DNA of 7,363 nt from Anaerolineae bacterium. Its GTDB lineage: Bacteria > Chloroflexota > Anaerolineae > JAFGEY01. The stretch is from contig JAFGJF010000334.1 in NCBI GenBank assembly GCA_016929205.1, positions 1 through 7,363 of the forward strand, in the 5' to 3' direction. Both the position numbers and the translations under genes were made by a program. The notes below the pieces were generated by a model. It was not told the origin of the DNA. It searched no databases and saw only the letters and a program-made list of their open reading frames with translations. Shown one piece after another: positions 6,208 to 7,363 of this stretch (its first letter is position 1; each line of letters starts with the position of its first letter).

Positions 6208-6801
6208 ATGACAACTATCTTGATCGCATACACCACCAACGCCGGATCGACCGGAGAGGTCGCTGAGACCATCGGCAAGACGTTAACCCAAGATGGAGCA
6301 CGGGTCGACGTGCGGCAGATCAAAGCGGTGCGCGACGTTGGCGGCTATGATGCTGTGCTCGTAGGAGGACCCATGATCCTGGGCTGGCACAGAGAGGCGG
6401 TGCAATTTGTCGAGATGCACCAGCAGACGTTGAGCCAAAAGCGTGTGGCCTATTTCCTTACTGCACTCAGTTTAACGACGAGCCCGAAGACGGACGTGGA
6501 TACCGTGCCCCTTTACCTGGATCCGGCGTTGGCCAAACTGGCCCAAAATGAGACCAGGCTGACCTTTCGTGAGCGGTTCACTACCATCTCACACTATTTG
6601 CAGTCGGTGCTGGAGAGAGCGCCGCTGGTCAAGCCGATCAGCGCTGCCTTTTTTGCCGGTAAATTGGACTATGGTGCGCTGAATCTCTTTGGACGGTTGT
6701 TTGTTCAGGTTATCATTGGCGCAAAAGAAGGCGACTATCGGAACTGGGACACGATCCGGGCCTGGGTCGACAGCGTGAGTCCTATGCTGTTGGGAGCATA
6801 G
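6208..6801 (+). CDS. Flavodoxin-domain protein, HemG-like
   Basis: A 197-residue cytoplasmic flavoprotein expected to bind FMN. The first strand and phosphate-binding loop are ILIAYTTNAGST (4-15), the typical flavodoxin T-x-x-x-x-S/G-T loop. The second flavin loop region is DAVLVGGPMILGWHRE (48-63). The C-terminal part has FAGKLDY (149-155) and EGDYRNW (174-180), which mark the branch of flavodoxin-fold proteins related to menaquinone-dependent protoporphyrinogen oxidase HemG rather than the short electron-carrier flavodoxins. HemG is about 180 residues, so the length fits. No haem gene is near. It lies 43 nt after the GRE stop, in the same direction, probably in the same transcript. Possible jobs are electron delivery to the unseen GRE activase or a quinone- or substrate-linked oxidation, but neither is shown by the sequence. 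Fold assignment is firm; function is open. Confidence 0.88.
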   Translation: MTTILIAYTTNAGSTGEVAETIGKTLTQDGARVDVRQIKAVRDVGGYDAVLVGGPMILGWHREAVQFVEMHQQTLSQKRVAYFLTALSLTTSPKTDVDTVPLYLDPALAKLAQNETRLTFRERFTTISHYLQSVLERAPLVKPISAAFFAGKLDYGALNLFGRLFVQVIIGAKEGDYRNWDTIRAWVDSVSPMLLGA

Positions 6802-6810
6802 TCTGTCCCG

Positions 6811-6831
6811 ACGACAATGGTGTCTGTTTTT
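6811..6831 (+). terminator. Possible weak hairpin terminator of the operon
   Basis: Just after the flavodoxin stop, ACGACA (6811-6816) can pair with TGTC and GT (6821-6824 and 6826-6827, one bulged T) around an ATGG loop, followed by T's up to 6831. The stem is short and imperfect. It sits in the 28-bp gap between convergent genes, where a terminator is expected. Confidence 0.35.
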
Positions 6832-7363
6832 ATAGTGTTGCTGTGGGCGCCCGGTTTGCCAGCCAGCCGTCATACACCCGCAAAAAGACGACGCCGGTTA
6901 ACAGAACCAGACTGCCGCTAATCTGCATGCCATTGAAGCGTTCTCCAAGCAGCACATAGGCGATCACGGCCGTAAAAGTCGGTTCCAGGGTGACGATCAG
7001 GTTGGCAACGCTGGAGGGCAGATACCCCAGGCTGACGTTGTACAGGCCAAATCCGGCCACGGTAGGCACCGCGGCCAGCAGAAATAATATGCCCCATCCG
7101 GCCAGGGCATCCCCCAACCAAAAGAAATCGGCGAGATGGCGTGCCGTGCCGGGCAAGATCTTGTCCGGTACAAGGTTGAAAAACAGCAAAAAGAAGGTCG
7201 CAAACCCAAAAGTATAGACCAAAGTCGTCCAGGGGTTCATGCCGCGCGTCGAAGCCGAACGACCCATCAGGCTATAGATGGCGTAACCCAGGCCGGAAAA
7301 CAGCCCGGTCAGGATGCCGAGCAGATCCGTGCGCCAGGCTGTTGGCCGCCAGGCTCCCGAAAC
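6830..7363 (-). CDS. DMT superfamily (EamA) transporter, C-terminal half (runs off the right edge)
   Basis: The frame is open from the right edge of the window and gives 177 residues before TAA (6832-6830). The first in-frame ATG (7267) is internal: the residues before it (DLLGILTGLFSGLGYAIYSL) form the first helix of the second EamA repeat, so the true start is beyond 7363. Five or so hydrophobic helices follow. Near the end is the family hallmark LEPTFTAVIAYVLLGERF, then QISGSLVLLTGVVFLR, matching the L-E-P-x-x-x-x-x-x-x-x-x-L-G-E-x pattern of EamA drug/metabolite exporters. These ten-helix inner-membrane proteins export metabolites or amino acids; the substrate is not predictable here. It is convergent with the GRE operon and ends 28 bp from the flavodoxin stop, so it is probably an independent unit. 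Confidence 0.92.
   Translation of the reverse strand, partial: VSGAWRPTAWRTDLLGILTGLFSGLGYAIYSLMGRSASTRGMNPWTTLVYTFGFATFFLLFFNLVPDKILPGTARHLADFFWLGDALAGWGILFLLAAVPTVAGFGLYNVSLGYLPSSVANLIVTLEPTFTAVIAYVLLGERFNGMQISGSLVLLTGVVFLRVYDGWLANRAPTATL

Overview
The window looks like chromosomal DNA from a GC-rich, anaerobic or facultatively anaerobic bacterium. The anaerobic reading rests on an intact glycyl radical enzyme, a class destroyed by oxygen. Gene style (two MFS permeases, a HemG-like flavodoxin, an EamA exporter, GC-rich codons with consensus-like AT-rich promoters) would suit an Anaerolineae-type member of the Chloroflexota. That placement is inference only, because no rRNA or marker gene is present.

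Layout. The left part (1-1548) is on the minus strand: an MFS permease (1548-295), a compact hairpin terminator, then a near-consensus sigma70-type promoter driving an aldo/keto reductase that runs off the left edge. A 152-bp intergenic region (1549-1700) holds candidate divergent promoters and a symmetrical TAGAAT palindrome. From 1701 to 6801 all genes are on the plus strand and closely packed, like one operon: a second MFS permease, a short NimA-like remnant, a choline/ethanolamine-kinase-like phosphotransferase, a glycyl radical enzyme (GRE), and a HemG-like flavodoxin. On the right, convergent with the operon, is the C-terminal half of a DMT/EamA transporter that runs off the right edge.

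How the genes may work together. The kinase and the GRE overlap in a GTGA junction and so are probably translationally coupled. A plausible but untested model is that the permease imports a small polar compound (amino alcohol, polyol or similar), the phosphotransferase phosphorylates it or a related molecule, and the GRE performs a radical C-O, C-N or C-C cleavage. The flavodoxin might supply electrons for radical SAM activation. No GRE-activating enzyme lies in the window. The GRE has the catalytic Cys in a GCIE motif and the C-terminal glycyl radical motif, but at 698 residues it is shorter than the characterised dehydratases and lyases, and its substrate cannot be read from the sequence. 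This GRE-kinase-permease-flavodoxin cluster is the most interesting item here.
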